Positions 50,453-59,621 of a DNA stretch of 64,000 nucleotides are shown piece after piece (within the stretch, counting starts at the first letter, position 1; every line of letters starts with the position of its first letter). Under the pieces are notes generated by a model. The model did not search any database. It worked only from the letters and a program-made list of their open reading frames with translations, and was not told the origin of the DNA. Source of the DNA: an uncultured Draconibacterium sp. (GTDB taxonomy: Bacteria > Bacteroidota > Bacteroidia > Bacteroidales > Prolixibacteraceae); contig NZ_OY781365.1 in NCBI RefSeq assembly GCF_963676815.1, positions 5,428,501 through 5,492,500 of the forward strand, given 5' to 3'. The position numbers and the translations under genes are program-made.

Positions 50453-50482
50453 AAAAAAAGCCGGATAAACCGGCTTTTTATT
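50453..50482. terminator. Terminator at the 3' end of the DUF349 gene
   Basis: AAAAAAAGCCGG-ATAAA-CCGGCTTTTTA, a symmetric hairpin with A and T runs, 17 bases beyond the minus-strand DUF349 stop. Confidence 0.85.
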
Positions 50483-50498
50483 TAAGTATGATTGTTCT

Positions 50499-52676
50499 TT
50501 AATCATTATCCATTTCGTCAATAACACGAATCTTGTCTTTTAGCAATTCAATCTTCTGCTTGGTGACTTCGATTTTCTTCTTCACATCCTCAATCAGCGA
50601 TTCCGCATTTTTCGACTTAGCAAAGAATCCAATGTTATTATCAAGCAATACAAGATCGTTTTCCAGTTGCTTCATCTTGTTCATATACTTATCACGTTCC
50701 ATGCGCATTTTATTCTGCCCACGCGATGATTCTGAGAACGACGACATTTTGTTTCTGAATTTTAACAGGTTCCGCTTTTCATCATCCAGATTTAAATCGT
50801 CAAATAGCTTGTTTATTGCATCCCTAAACTGAACTTTAATTTCATCTTTCTTTTTAAACGGAACATGTCCAATTTCAGTCCATCTGCGCTGGAATGCTTT
50901 TAATGATTCCAGATTTTCTTCTGTGTTTTTAACCGGTTTAAAGTTTTTAACTTCTGTAATCAGGTCTTCTTTTGCCTTTAAATTATCAACTTGTTCGGTA
51001 TCAACATCTGAGAAATGTTCTGATTTTTTATCAAAGAAAAAGTCGCAGGCTGCCCTAAAACGTTTCCACAAAGCATCTGAATGTTTTCGTGGTACTGCCC
51101 CAATTTCTTTCCATTTTTTCTGGATATTAATAAAATCCTGTGTTGTTTTTTTCCAATCAGTACTGTCTTTCAACGACTCAGCCTGTACACACAAATCAGT
51201 TTTTAGCTGCAGATTATTCTGTTGCTCTTCTTTATTTTTGGCATAAAATGCTCGCTTAGCATTAAAAAAGGCATCGCATGCTGTTCTAAATCTATCGTAA
51301 ATTTTGTTATTGTCTTTTCTAGGTGCAAAGCCAATTGTTCTCCAAACTTTCTGAAGTTCAACAAGTTGCTTCGATTTTTCATCCCACTCCTTGTGGTTGC
51401 TAATTTCTTCTGTAATAATTTCTTCTGCCTTTTCGCAAAGTGCAGTTTTCGCTTCCAGGTTTTTCTTTTGTTCTACCTTTCTGTTCTCAAAAAACTCCTG
51501 GTGCTTTTTATTGATTTTGGTTGTTGCGGTTTTAAAGCGCTCCCAAAGATCATCTTTTTGTTCGCGTGGTACAGGCCCAATTTCGCGCCACTGTTCGTGA
51601 TATTTCTGCAGCGTATTAAAAGCTTTTAAAATTGAAGACTCTTCAACGAGCAACTCCTCTGCCCTTTCACATAGTCTTATCTTTGCTTCTAGGTTCTTTT
51701 TTAAATCCAGGTCACGAAGTTCTTGATTTATTTTAATGTAATCGTAGAAGTTTTCAACATGGAAATGGTAGGTATCCCACAAGTTCTTCATTTTTGATTG
51801 AGGAACCAAACCAATTTCGCGCCATTCGCGTTGAAGATCTCTAAACTCATTAAAGGTTTTATTAATCGATTCCTCGTTATTAATTAGACCTTTAATCTTT
51901 TCGATTACATCATATTTTTTCTGCAAATTTTCCTCTTTCTCGGCCTCAAGCTGTTTGTTATGCTCGATACGAATATGACGATATTTTTTTAGCAGATCTT
52001 TTATATCCCTTTCATAAGGATCTTCTTCGGGCTTAAACTCCTCTTCAGCACCGCCATCAGCTATAAATTTCTTTTTTTCTTCCTCGAGGCTTTCGTTCAG
52101 ATTTTTGTAAAATACTGCTTTAATGGCCTCAATTTCATCTCTCAGATTGATATCATTATCCTCTTCAAGAATGTCGCGTAGTGCATTTACCAACTCAACC
52201 TGAGAATGGTTTGAATAATCAACCGGCTCCTTTTTTTGCGGCTTCTCTTCTTTTTCAGGTTCTTTAGTATCTGCATCACTAACCTCGGCTGCTTGTTCCT
52301 CCTTTTCTGAATTTTTATTCTCCTGCGCTTGTACTTCTTCCACCGCATCTTTTTCAGAAGTTGTCTCACCTTTTTCATCGGTTGAGTCTGTTGTATTTTC
52401 TTCCTCTGATATTGATTCCGGTTCCGACTTACTTTGAGGTTCTTCAGCTACATCTGCTTTCGGTTCCTCTTCCACAGTTTTTTCATCCGATTCTGCATTT
52501 TGTTCAGATGTTGTTGCTTCTTCCTCTTTTGGTGCAGCACTTTTGTCATCCTCAACAGCATTCGATTCATCGTTATTCACAGCTTCTTCTGATGTTGCTT
52601 TAACTTCAGAATTCTCAAGGTCAGTATTCTCCGTACGCTTTAACTCTTCCGAGTTTTTTAGATCTTTAGGTTCCAT
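50499..52676 (-). CDS. DUF349 repeat protein with acidic N-terminus
   Basis: The 725-residue protein has a low-complexity Glu/Asp/Lys/Ser-rich N-terminus (1-155). Tandem helical DUF349 repeats follow, each about 70 residues and marked by W+EIGxVPR/K or similar (REWREIGLVPQSKMKNLWDTY, EQWREIGPVPREQKDDLWERF, KVWRTIGFAPRKDNNKIYDRF, KKWKEIGAVPRKHSDALWKRF, RRWTEIGHVPFKKKDEI). A C-terminal coiled coil ends the protein. DUF349 proteins are widespread in Bacteroidota; the role is not firmly known. No signal peptide is present, so it should be cytoplasmic. Confidence 0.9.
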   Translation of the reverse strand: MEPKDLKNSEELKRTENTDLENSEVKATSEEAVNNDESNAVEDDKSAAPKEEEATTSEQNAESDEKTVEEEPKADVAEEPQSKSEPESISEEENTTDSTDEKGETTSEKDAVEEVQAQENKNSEKEEQAAEVSDADTKEPEKEEKPQKKEPVDYSNHSQVELVNALRDILEEDNDINLRDEIEAIKAVFYKNLNESLEEEKKKFIADGGAEEEFKPEEDPYERDIKDLLKKYRHIRIEHNKQLEAEKEENLQKKYDVIEKIKGLINNEESINKTFNEFRDLQREWREIGLVPQSKMKNLWDTYHFHVENFYDYIKINQELRDLDLKKNLEAKIRLCERAEELLVEESSILKAFNTLQKYHEQWREIGPVPREQKDDLWERFKTATTKINKKHQEFFENRKVEQKKNLEAKTALCEKAEEIITEEISNHKEWDEKSKQLVELQKVWRTIGFAPRKDNNKIYDRFRTACDAFFNAKRAFYAKNKEEQQNNLQLKTDLCVQAESLKDSTDWKKTTQDFINIQKKWKEIGAVPRKHSDALWKRFRAACDFFFDKKSEHFSDVDTEQVDNLKAKEDLITEVKNFKPVKNTEENLESLKAFQRRWTEIGHVPFKKKDEIKVQFRDAINKLFDDLNLDDEKRNLLKFRNKMSSFSESSRGQNKMRMERDKYMNKMKQLENDLVLLDNNIGFFAKSKNAESLIEDVKKKIEVTKQKIELLKDKIRVIDEMDND

Positions 52677-53077
52677 TTACAGTATTTTTTTAAATCGTAT
52701 TGCAACGATTTTAATGATATCATTCACCTACGAAAATAGGGAAATCCACATTAATACTCAATTAATCAGAGAAAATAATAGATCATGAATTTTAGAGCAA
52801 TTGGTTTTCAATTGGTTAGCCAGCTATTATTTATAATTTTGTTCCGCTAATATCTTCTGTACAAGCTATTTTAGGCCGTATTACAAATGGTTTTAGCAAT
52901 TAGTTGCGTATACAAAATTATGGTCTCGTAAAGTTTTTAATTTGGCTGCAATATGTTCTTCAATCATGTTTCTAAACATTCTTAAAAATCTAAATATCAA
53001 GACATAAGGCATTTTTATTCTGTTAAAATTATAGTAATTTACATTTTTGATTAAAAACAGATACCAGCTAAAACTAA
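52677..53077. other. Intergenic region, nothing recognised
   Basis: About 400 AT-rich bases between divergent genes. No RNA gene, repeat or convincing promoter pair was found. Confidence 0.5.
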
Positions 53078-53518
53078 AAAAATGGGATAAGTATTTTATT
53101 CTTAAGCAACCGAAACTCATGCCGAAGCCAAATGGCCGAAGCAATTCTCCGTAATTACAACGATGATAATCTACAAATTTATTCTGCCGGACTTGATCCG
53201 GTTGACCATGTTAGCGGAATTGCAATTGAAGTGATGCGCGAAGCAGGTATAAATTTAGATCAAAATGTGCCACATAGTTTTTCAGAATATGCACATAAGA
53301 GATTTGATTACCTGATTACCGTTGGGGAGGGTACAAACGAAGAAATAGAGATACCCAAAGTGCATTTTAACCGGAAGTTACACCTGGGTTTTAAAAGTCC
53401 TTATAAAGGTGCCAAATCGCAGGAAGAGATAAGAGAGAGGTGCCGCGAGGTGCGCGAAGAATTGCTTTCGGAAATGGATTATTTCTATCACCGGATATTG
53501 AAAGAAAGGCATCCATAA
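53078..53518 (+). pseudogene. Low-MW phosphatase/ArsC relative with degenerate catalytic loop
   Basis: The frame is homologous to low-molecular-weight protein tyrosine phosphatase/arsenate reductase. It reads ILFLSNRNSCRSQMAEAIL, then IYSAGLDP, HSFSEYAHKRFDYLITVGE and a C-terminal helix. The family's P-loop is C-x5-R (as in LCTGNSCRSQ); here the nucleophile Cys is Ser (AGC, 53105-53107) and the next conserved Gly is Arg. The general-acid Asp of the DPA motif is also replaced (LGFKSPYKGA). No start codon lies between the in-frame stop (53075) and the P-loop, so translation could begin only at ATG 53132, after the loop. It is either decayed or a non-catalytic derivative. Confidence 0.7.
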
Positions 53519-53541
53519 ATTAATGAATGCCTTTCTTTGGT

Positions 53542-54933
53542 TTATCCTTTTTGAACAATCGCTTCTATTTCATCAGGGGTAATAGGTATCCGCTCTCCTA
53601 TTATTTGGCTCCCCGATTCAGTAACCAAAATATCGTCTTCAAGTCGGATTCCGCCAAAGTCACGATACTCATTTACTTTATCAAAATTTATAAAGTCTTT
53701 GTTAGTGCCTTCGGCCTGCCATTTATCAATCAGTGCCGGAATAAAATAGCACCCCGGCTCATTGGTAATTACAAAGCCTGTCTTTAGCCGTTTTCCCAAA
53801 CGTAGCGCTGCTGTTCCAAACTGATCTGAGGGACGAATTTCATCATCATATCCAACGTAAATCTGTCCGAGATCTTCCATGTCGTGAACATCAAGTCCCA
53901 TCATATGTCCTAAACCATGTGGAAAAAACAAAGCATGTGCACCTGCTGCAACAGCCTCTTTGGTATCTCCTTTCATTAAGCCAAGTTCTTTTAATCCGCC
54001 AGCCATAACTTCTGCAGCAGCCAAATGAACCGATTTATACGTTACTCCTGGTTTTATAAGTTCTGTAGCCTTATTATTTGTTGCCAAAACAACCTCGTAA
54101 ATTTCACGTTGTCGGGTACTGAATTTTCCGCCAACCGGGGTTGTTCGTGTAAAGTCAGAAGCATAATGCAACAACGATTCAGCCCCGGCATCGCATAACA
54201 TTAATCGGCCTTCCTGCAGTATTTGAGAATGATCGTGGTTATGCAGGGTTTCTCCGTTTTGCGACAATATTATCGGAAAAGAAGCCATTCCTCCACCGGC
54301 AAATGAAATTCCTTCCATTGTTCCCGCAATTTTTTGTTCCCAGATTCCGGGTTGTGCCATGCGCATTGCTGTTACATGCATTTGATAACCAGTTGCACAG
54401 GCTTTTTTTATTTCTTCCACTTCCTGTGCTTCCTTAATTTCGCGAATTGAAATAATGGCTTTTATAAGCTCCAATGAAGCATATTTTTGAACCGTCAACG
54501 AAGAAATGCCGGTTAATTTCTCCAGCAGAATTTTATTCTCACCACGGTATGCAGGAAGGAAATGAACTTTACGGTTTGAATCCATCGCTTTTTTAACAAC
54601 ATCAAAAAGTTTTGCAAATGGCGCTGTATTGGCAATTCCCACTTTGGCGGCATTATCTTTTAAAGGAACCTGTGGTCCCATCCAAATAATGTCGTCAATC
54701 TCAACATCATCGCCAAAAATGTATTCGTCACCACTTTCAAAGTCAATTACTCCGGCCAACCCGGGAAAATCAAGACCAAAGAAATACAGGAAGGAACTAT
54801 CCTGGCGAAAATGATACGTGTTGTCCAAACAGTTCATTGGCGATTCACCATTTCCAAGGATCAATCCAATACCTTTTAAACCTTTGGATTTCAATTTATT
54901 TCTACGATCGGTGTAAGTATTTTTGTCAAACAT
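53542..54933 (-). CDS. pepP: Xaa-Pro aminopeptidase (M24B, aminopeptidase P)
   Basis: The 463-residue protein has the AMP_N domain (1-150) and a pita-bread M24 domain. Metal ligands are recognisable: Asp in LMLCDAGAESLLHYASDFTRTTPVGG (two Asp), His in FFPHGLGHMMGLDVHD, Glu in VITNEPGCYF and Glu in GGIRLEDDILVTESG. It removes N-terminal residues followed by proline. There is no signal peptide, so it is cytoplasmic. It converges with the phosphatase-like gene, ending 23 bases after that stop. Confidence 0.93.
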   Translation of the reverse strand: MFDKNTYTDRRNKLKSKGLKGIGLILGNGESPMNCLDNTYHFRQDSSFLYFFGLDFPGLAGVIDFESGDEYIFGDDVEIDDIIWMGPQVPLKDNAAKVGIANTAPFAKLFDVVKKAMDSNRKVHFLPAYRGENKILLEKLTGISSLTVQKYASLELIKAIISIREIKEAQEVEEIKKACATGYQMHVTAMRMAQPGIWEQKIAGTMEGISFAGGGMASFPIILSQNGETLHNHDHSQILQEGRLMLCDAGAESLLHYASDFTRTTPVGGKFSTRQREIYEVVLATNNKATELIKPGVTYKSVHLAAAEVMAGGLKELGLMKGDTKEAVAAGAHALFFPHGLGHMMGLDVHDMEDLGQIYVGYDDEIRPSDQFGTAALRLGKRLKTGFVITNEPGCYFIPALIDKWQAEGTNKDFINFDKVNEYRDFGGIRLEDDILVTESGSQIIGERIPITPDEIEAIVQKG

Positions 54934-55231
54934 ATTGTGCAGTTTTATAAAAATTTCACGAAGATACCATTTCTAAAATTATTTAGAACGAATAAAAATT
55001 TAATAGAAGTTAAAGTTAGTTTTTAGGTTTTGGAATAGAACTGATACTTGTCACAACAAAAAGTAATCACAATCAAATATCACATTATCTGACAGTTAAA
55101 CAATTTATGATTTCGAATTGTGATTAATATAGTTGTAAACCCCGCTTTGGTGTTGCACTAAATTTATCAATAAAAACATAACATGTTTACCATAATTAGC
55201 GTAATCTAGAATACAACAAAGCTTAAACATT

Positions 55232-55954
55232 ATGGGAAATTCGTTGATGAACTATCTTAACAGTCGCCTGAAAGAGGAAAGACCTCACGAATTGGGCAAC
55301 AGGAGTCAGGCAGGACCGGTGATTACCATTTCACGCGAGGTAGGTTGTAATGGCCTTGTTTTGGCACGGTTGATTGCCGAACGATTCAACAAAAAGTTTA
55401 CGAAGGGTTCGTGGAGTGTATTGAGTAAAGAAATATTTTTTGAAAGCGCAAAAGAACTCGATCTCGATCCTGAACTGGTGCGGCAAACTTTTAAAAAGAC
55501 CGACCGCTATGTTTTTGAGGAGATTTTAAAGGCCTTTAAGGATAAACGTTACAAAAGTGAAGAGCGGATTATAAAAACAGTTAAAGAAGTGGTTCGTACA
55601 CTTGCAATTGAGGGGCATTGTATTATTGTTGGGCGTGCAAGCCATATAATTGCCAGTGACATTAAAAATGCGCTACACATCAGGCTTACGGCTCCGCTTG
55701 GCTATCGAATAAATACTATTATGACCAATAATAAACTCAACCGAAACGAAGCGGTTGCATTCATTGAAACGGTTGAAAAAGAGCGAATGGCATTTCGTAA
55801 GGCATTAAAGGAAAGCAGTCTGCATGAAGAATTTTTCGACCTTACTATTAACCGCGGATCGTTTACCAACGAACAGGCTGTTGACCTGATTGAATTTGCA
55901 GTTGAAAGTAAAGGTATTCTGCATGAATTCAACCATCGAATTGAGTTTCATTAA
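55232..55954 (+). CDS. Cytidylate-kinase-like protein (Cytidylate_kin2 type)
   Basis: The 240-residue protein contains VITISREVGCNGLVLARLIAERF, corresponding to the P-loop region of the cytidylate kinase-like family, followed by WSVLSKEIF, EGHCIIVGRASHIIASD, LHIRLTAPLGYRI and FFDLTINRG. In this family the P-loop is variant (SREVGCNG rather than GxxGxGK), so the nucleotide specificity is uncertain. It is probably a soluble nucleotide-binding protein and not the housekeeping Cmk. Confidence 0.82.
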   Translation: MGNSLMNYLNSRLKEERPHELGNRSQAGPVITISREVGCNGLVLARLIAERFNKKFTKGSWSVLSKEIFFESAKELDLDPELVRQTFKKTDRYVFEEILKAFKDKRYKSEERIIKTVKEVVRTLAIEGHCIIVGRASHIIASDIKNALHIRLTAPLGYRINTIMTNNKLNRNEAVAFIETVEKERMAFRKALKESSLHEEFFDLTINRGSFTNEQAVDLIEFAVESKGILHEFNHRIEFH

Positions 55955-55975
55955 GGAAAAGAAATTTCCCATAAA

Positions 55976-56013
55976 AAAAACGGGTAAGATCAATTTGGTC
56001 TTACCCGTTTTTT
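55976..56013. terminator. Bidirectional terminator between convergent genes
   Basis: AAAAACGGGTAAGA and TCTTACCCGTTTTT form a perfect stem of about 14 bp, including the A/T flanks, around a 9-base loop, serving the cytidylate-kinase-like gene and the DUF1080 gene. Confidence 0.9.
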
Positions 56014-56019
56014 ATTTTT

Positions 56020-57489
56020 CTATCCCGTAATTTTATCGGGTAAACCTTTAATGTTTACCGGTTTTTCGGCATCTGGTTTGGGCTCGAACATATCGTTTGG
56101 CGATAATTCACATTCCTCCATCATTTCCAGACAATACTCCAGTTGTCCAAGGTTTTTGGTAACGTTATTTGTACCGAATGAGAATTTTATCCCCGCTTCT
56201 TTTGCCATCTTTATCATTACAGCACTAGGTGTTTTATAACGGGCATTTATTTCAAGAGCAATTCCGTTATCGGCCAAAACTTTTACTACGCGCTCCATGC
56301 GTTCTTTTGTCCATAGCTGTTCGTATTCGGGCATTAATTCATCCGGTAAAACTGTTGGATTTACGTAAATATCAACCGGTTCCTGCGAAAATATCGCTTC
56401 AATCTTTTCTACCAGGTCATCCATAAACTGCTGTTTCTCGTCAACCCACACTTCTTCCGGAATCCAAATACGGTTTCGACGTCCCTTTTTATCCGTAAAG
56501 GTCATGGCATCGGTAAATACATAATCGAATTTAGCTACAGCTTCCGGAGAGAATAATGTCACCCACTCGCGTCCTTCAGCCTGCATTCCTTTATACGTTG
56601 GGCTGCCTTTTACTTCGTCCATGTAGGCATATAACGATTCATCATCGGTAACCGGGAAATAAAGCCCGCAGTTAGGTGCAACTCCATAATTTATACCAAG
56701 ACGTTGCGAATTTTCAACCAAATCATCGAGTGTTAAACCGCCTTTTAAATGCACGTGATAGTCTACCAACGGAAATCCTGCATGCATTAGCTTGGTAACT
56801 TTAGTGTCCCATTCTTTATCTACGTCGGGTGTTGTTGGTTCCGCTTCAGGAAGTGCTTTTACACGGATATTACGGTAATAAGTTGTGCTACCCGGATCAT
56901 GCGCCTGAAGCGCAAATGTACCATGGCTTAATTTGGTGTTTTCGCCACCATCCCATCGCCACGGATTTTCAGGCTCGATGTACTTATTCACTTTAACATC
57001 GTCCACAAAAACTTCCACCACATTTTCCACCACTTTAATACGCATGGTAAACCATTCGTTATCACCAGCCAGCGGATAATAAACATTACGCACATTATAG
57101 ATGCTTCCGGTTTTTCGTCGCTCGGGATATTCTACAGATCCTCGGTAGGAATTATTAACCTGGATTTCGTAGCCTTTTGCCGGCCATCCTTCTTCCTGGT
57201 ATTGAGTATGAATAAATACGCCCGAATTCGAATGTTGCTGCGCTTTTATTTCGGCTTCAAATTCAAAGTTTTTGAAATCGCCGTTGTAAAACAGGTGCGA
57301 TCGTTCTCCGGCACATTTTATCATTCCGTCTTCAACGGTAATACTTTCCGGATTTTCGCCAGCTTTTTTCCAGCCATCCAGTGTTTCGCCATCAAAAATG
57401 GTTTGCCACTCTCCCACCGGAACTTTATTCTGACAAGCGGTAATTGCTAAAATCAGTAAGATAACAAAAGGGAAAAATACTTTTCTCAT
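56020..57489 (-). CDS. Lipoprotein with DUF1080 (3-keto-disaccharide hydrolase) and PHP-like domains
   Basis: The 489-residue protein starts with a lipoprotein signal (LLILAITAC, Cys19). Residues 25-215 match DUF1080/3-keto-disaccharide hydrolase, a concanavalin-like fold: WQTIFDGETLDGWK, HSNSGVFIHTQ, GYEIQVNN, GTFALQAHDPGSTTYYRNIRVK. Residues 225-489 resemble a PHP-type metal hydrolase, starting VDYHVHLKGG and ending with EINARYKTP and FSFGTNNV. The fusion suggests a periplasmic or surface enzyme acting on a modified sugar. The M81-family lipoprotein gene ends about 130 bases upstream on the same strand. Confidence 0.82.
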   Translation of the reverse strand: MRKVFFPFVILLILAITACQNKVPVGEWQTIFDGETLDGWKKAGENPESITVEDGMIKCAGERSHLFYNGDFKNFEFEAEIKAQQHSNSGVFIHTQYQEEGWPAKGYEIQVNNSYRGSVEYPERRKTGSIYNVRNVYYPLAGDNEWFTMRIKVVENVVEVFVDDVKVNKYIEPENPWRWDGGENTKLSHGTFALQAHDPGSTTYYRNIRVKALPEAEPTTPDVDKEWDTKVTKLMHAGFPLVDYHVHLKGGLTLDDLVENSQRLGINYGVAPNCGLYFPVTDDESLYAYMDEVKGSPTYKGMQAEGREWVTLFSPEAVAKFDYVFTDAMTFTDKKGRRNRIWIPEEVWVDEKQQFMDDLVEKIEAIFSQEPVDIYVNPTVLPDELMPEYEQLWTKERMERVVKVLADNGIALEINARYKTPSAVMIKMAKEAGIKFSFGTNNVTKNLGQLEYCLEMMEECELSPNDMFEPKPDAEKPVNIKGLPDKITG

Positions 57490-57568
57490 TATTATTGGTT
57501 TAGATTATTATTGGTTCTTAAAACTAAACAAAAAATCGTTAGGTGAATAAGTATAAACGATTTGTTTT

Positions 57569-57610
57569 AAAAACAAAGGCGCTTGCCTCAAATGCTACAA
57601 ACGCCTTTAT
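57569..57610 (-). terminator. Terminator after the M81 lipoprotein gene
   Basis: AAAGGCG (57575-57581) and CGCCTTT (57602-57608) flank a 20-base loop; on the minus strand a TTTGTTTTT tract follows. The stem is modest, so read-through into the DUF1080 gene is possible. Confidence 0.55.
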
Positions 57611-57616
57611 TAATTT

Positions 57617-59173
57617 TTACTCATCGGCCAGTGGAATCAACCGTGCCGAGAGATCCGGATCGGCCATATCTTTATCCAAAGGAAACATGGGGCGATGAAT
57701 ACGTTTATATCCCAGTCGCTCCAGGTCCTGATCGACACCACCTGGTGTTAGAGCCATTAACCAACCTGCGCGCATATTATAGAGTTCCGGCACCAGGTAG
57801 CCGATTTTAACCACTACAATGTCAGCTTCGCGCGGATACAAACTAAGATCAGTAAAATCTGTTTCGTGATGATAAGGTTTCCTTTTTTTAGTCACGATTA
57901 CATCAACACTGCCCACATTTATAACCACCTCGGTTTCGGCATAACGATCGCCCTGCTTAATGGCCTCTACTCTACCTGTTAATTCAATTGGTCCGCAATA
58001 ACGATCATCCACTTCGGCACCAACCATACCGGTAATTGTTTCGCCTATACCGGCTTCTACGGCTTTCGCAACCAAATCGGGTCCGGGAATGGACGCATAA
58101 ATTAAGGATGGCCCGTTTTTCTTTTTAAATTCTTTCCGTTGAAGAATTTCGTTCAATGTCCAGGTAACATCGCCGGCACCACCAGCTGTTGGATTGTCGC
58201 CCATATCGCTGATTATAAATGGTTTTTCTTTAAATGCAATAGCTCTGTCGAGACATTCGTCAAGCGAAGCTACCGGAGCCACAAATTCAAACTGCTTGCG
58301 CACATCCCAAAATGCTTGTGCCAGTTCTTCTGCTGATTTCGTTACTGCTTCTTCATCGTCGCCGTAAGCCATTACTACTGCACGGTTACGTGGCTCGTCG
58401 GCCCATGCGTAGCCCACCCAAATTGCAGCATCAATAACACCTTCGCGCGCTGCTGCCGGGGCAACTTTAGCATAAAGACTTTTCCCCGGTTCAATGCGGG
58501 TACTTGTCTTTTCGCCAGGCAATAATATCGGAACCGGAATCCAGGCTTTGTATTTTGGCTTGCCTTTACCGCTCTCCAAACGATCGAGCAAATTGGTTAA
58601 TGCACGTTTCTTCGATTCAATAGCATCTTCGTGAGGTGCCATGCGGTAACATGTAATCATGTCGCTGTAATGAGCCAGTCGTTCGCTTACATTTCCATGT
58701 AAATCCATCGATGTCGATATCAACACATCCTCGCCAATTACTTTACGAATCCGTTCGATAAAATCGCCTTCGGGATCATCAAGTCCTACAACACTCATTG
58801 CCCCGTGAATATCAAAAAACAATCCGTCGTAAGGCATATTTTCTTTTAGGCGGTCCAGGGTTTCGCCAACCAGTGTTTCGTACGCATCGCGGGTTACAAT
58901 TCCCCCGGGCAATGCATGACCACGCAAAGTCGGGAACCATTCCGCACGTTTTCGTGTAGCTGCCGTATCGTCCATAAACGGATAATAACTGAATATCTCA
59001 TCTCCACGACGTGCCTGAAAAGCATCAATACCCGACTGTGCGGGCGAAAAGGTACTCGATTCAATGGCCAGTCCGGCAATGGCAACACGCGGAAGTTTGT
59101 TTTCTTTTTTCTTCTTACAGCCCACAGTAAAAACCATGGCGGCAATCAATAATCCGAAAAGAATTCGTCTCAT
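57617..59173 (-). CDS. M81-family (MlrC-like) metallohydrolase lipoprotein
   Basis: The 518-residue protein has a lipoprotein signal (MVFTVGC, Cys19) and the MlrC layout. The N-terminal DUF1485-like domain has VAIAGLAIESSTFSP, YDGLFFDIHGAMSV (metal-binding Asp and His) and TSMDLHGNVS, followed by the smaller MlrC C-terminal domain. MlrC opens linear microcystin peptides, but most relatives act on unknown small amides. Here the enzyme is secreted and lipid-anchored. It sits upstream of the DUF1080-PHP lipoprotein, so both may process the same external compound. Confidence 0.85.
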   Translation of the reverse strand: MRRILFGLLIAAMVFTVGCKKKKENKLPRVAIAGLAIESSTFSPAQSGIDAFQARRGDEIFSYYPFMDDTAATRKRAEWFPTLRGHALPGGIVTRDAYETLVGETLDRLKENMPYDGLFFDIHGAMSVVGLDDPEGDFIERIRKVIGEDVLISTSMDLHGNVSERLAHYSDMITCYRMAPHEDAIESKKRALTNLLDRLESGKGKPKYKAWIPVPILLPGEKTSTRIEPGKSLYAKVAPAAAREGVIDAAIWVGYAWADEPRNRAVVMAYGDDEEAVTKSAEELAQAFWDVRKQFEFVAPVASLDECLDRAIAFKEKPFIISDMGDNPTAGGAGDVTWTLNEILQRKEFKKKNGPSLIYASIPGPDLVAKAVEAGIGETITGMVGAEVDDRYCGPIELTGRVEAIKQGDRYAETEVVINVGSVDVIVTKKRKPYHHETDFTDLSLYPREADIVVVKIGYLVPELYNMRAGWLMALTPGGVDQDLERLGYKRIHRPMFPLDKDMADPDLSARLIPLADE

Positions 59174-59312
59174 ATCTTTCTAAAATTTTTAAATAATCAT
59201 ACAATTAAAGCAAATTTACGCAGAAATAAAGGAAAGCAAATGAGTTTGTTCATAATTGTTTTAGAACAGGATTGGCTTTCGCTGGAAATATTTGAATAAA
59301 AATTGACAGAAA

Positions 59313-59343
59313 GGATTCTGAATACTCATTTTGTCTATTTTTG
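59313..59343 (+). promoter_or_regulatory. Promoter upstream of the radical SAM gene
   Basis: TTG at 59313-59315 and TATTTTTG at 59336-59343 are 20 bases apart, a near-ideal Bacteroidota promoter. The radical SAM gene starts about 270 bases later, leaving a long leader. Confidence 0.6.
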
Positions 59344-59365
59344 CTTTAGAAATTAAAAGCAATAA

Positions 59366-59458
59366 ATGAGAACAGGCAATACCATACAAAACCTTCGCCC
59401 AGTCTATCTTGATCGCGAGAAATTGCTGATGTTTCTCTACATCTTCTCCGAGCTCTAA
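59366..59458 (+). CDS. Possible 30-residue leader peptide
   Basis: An ATG frame 23 bases after the predicted -7 element encodes 30 residues, starting MRTGNTIQNLRPVYLDREKL and ending FLYIFSEL. It has no known family. Its position directly after a good promoter and before a structured spacer raises the possibility of a leader peptide; it may also be chance. Confidence 0.25.
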   Translation: MRTGNTIQNLRPVYLDREKLLMFLYIFSEL

Positions 59459-59621
59459 TTTCTTTCATTTCATAATCCCAAACAGTTTAACATTCAATTT
59501 TTAGCAATCGTTGTTCTTTATTTTTTGAAATGAAACGAGCATTCTGAAAGGCCTAAAAAATCCATAGGTGTAGAAAATGCGAGTTACATGAGTCACCTCT
59601 AAAATAAACAATTTTAGACGA
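59459..59621 (+). other. Leader region of the radical SAM gene
   Basis: The rest of the long leader has no gene. ATAGGTG (about 59563-59569) and CACCT (about 59594-59598) could form a stem about 50 bases before the start codon. No known riboswitch class was recognised. Confidence 0.3.
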
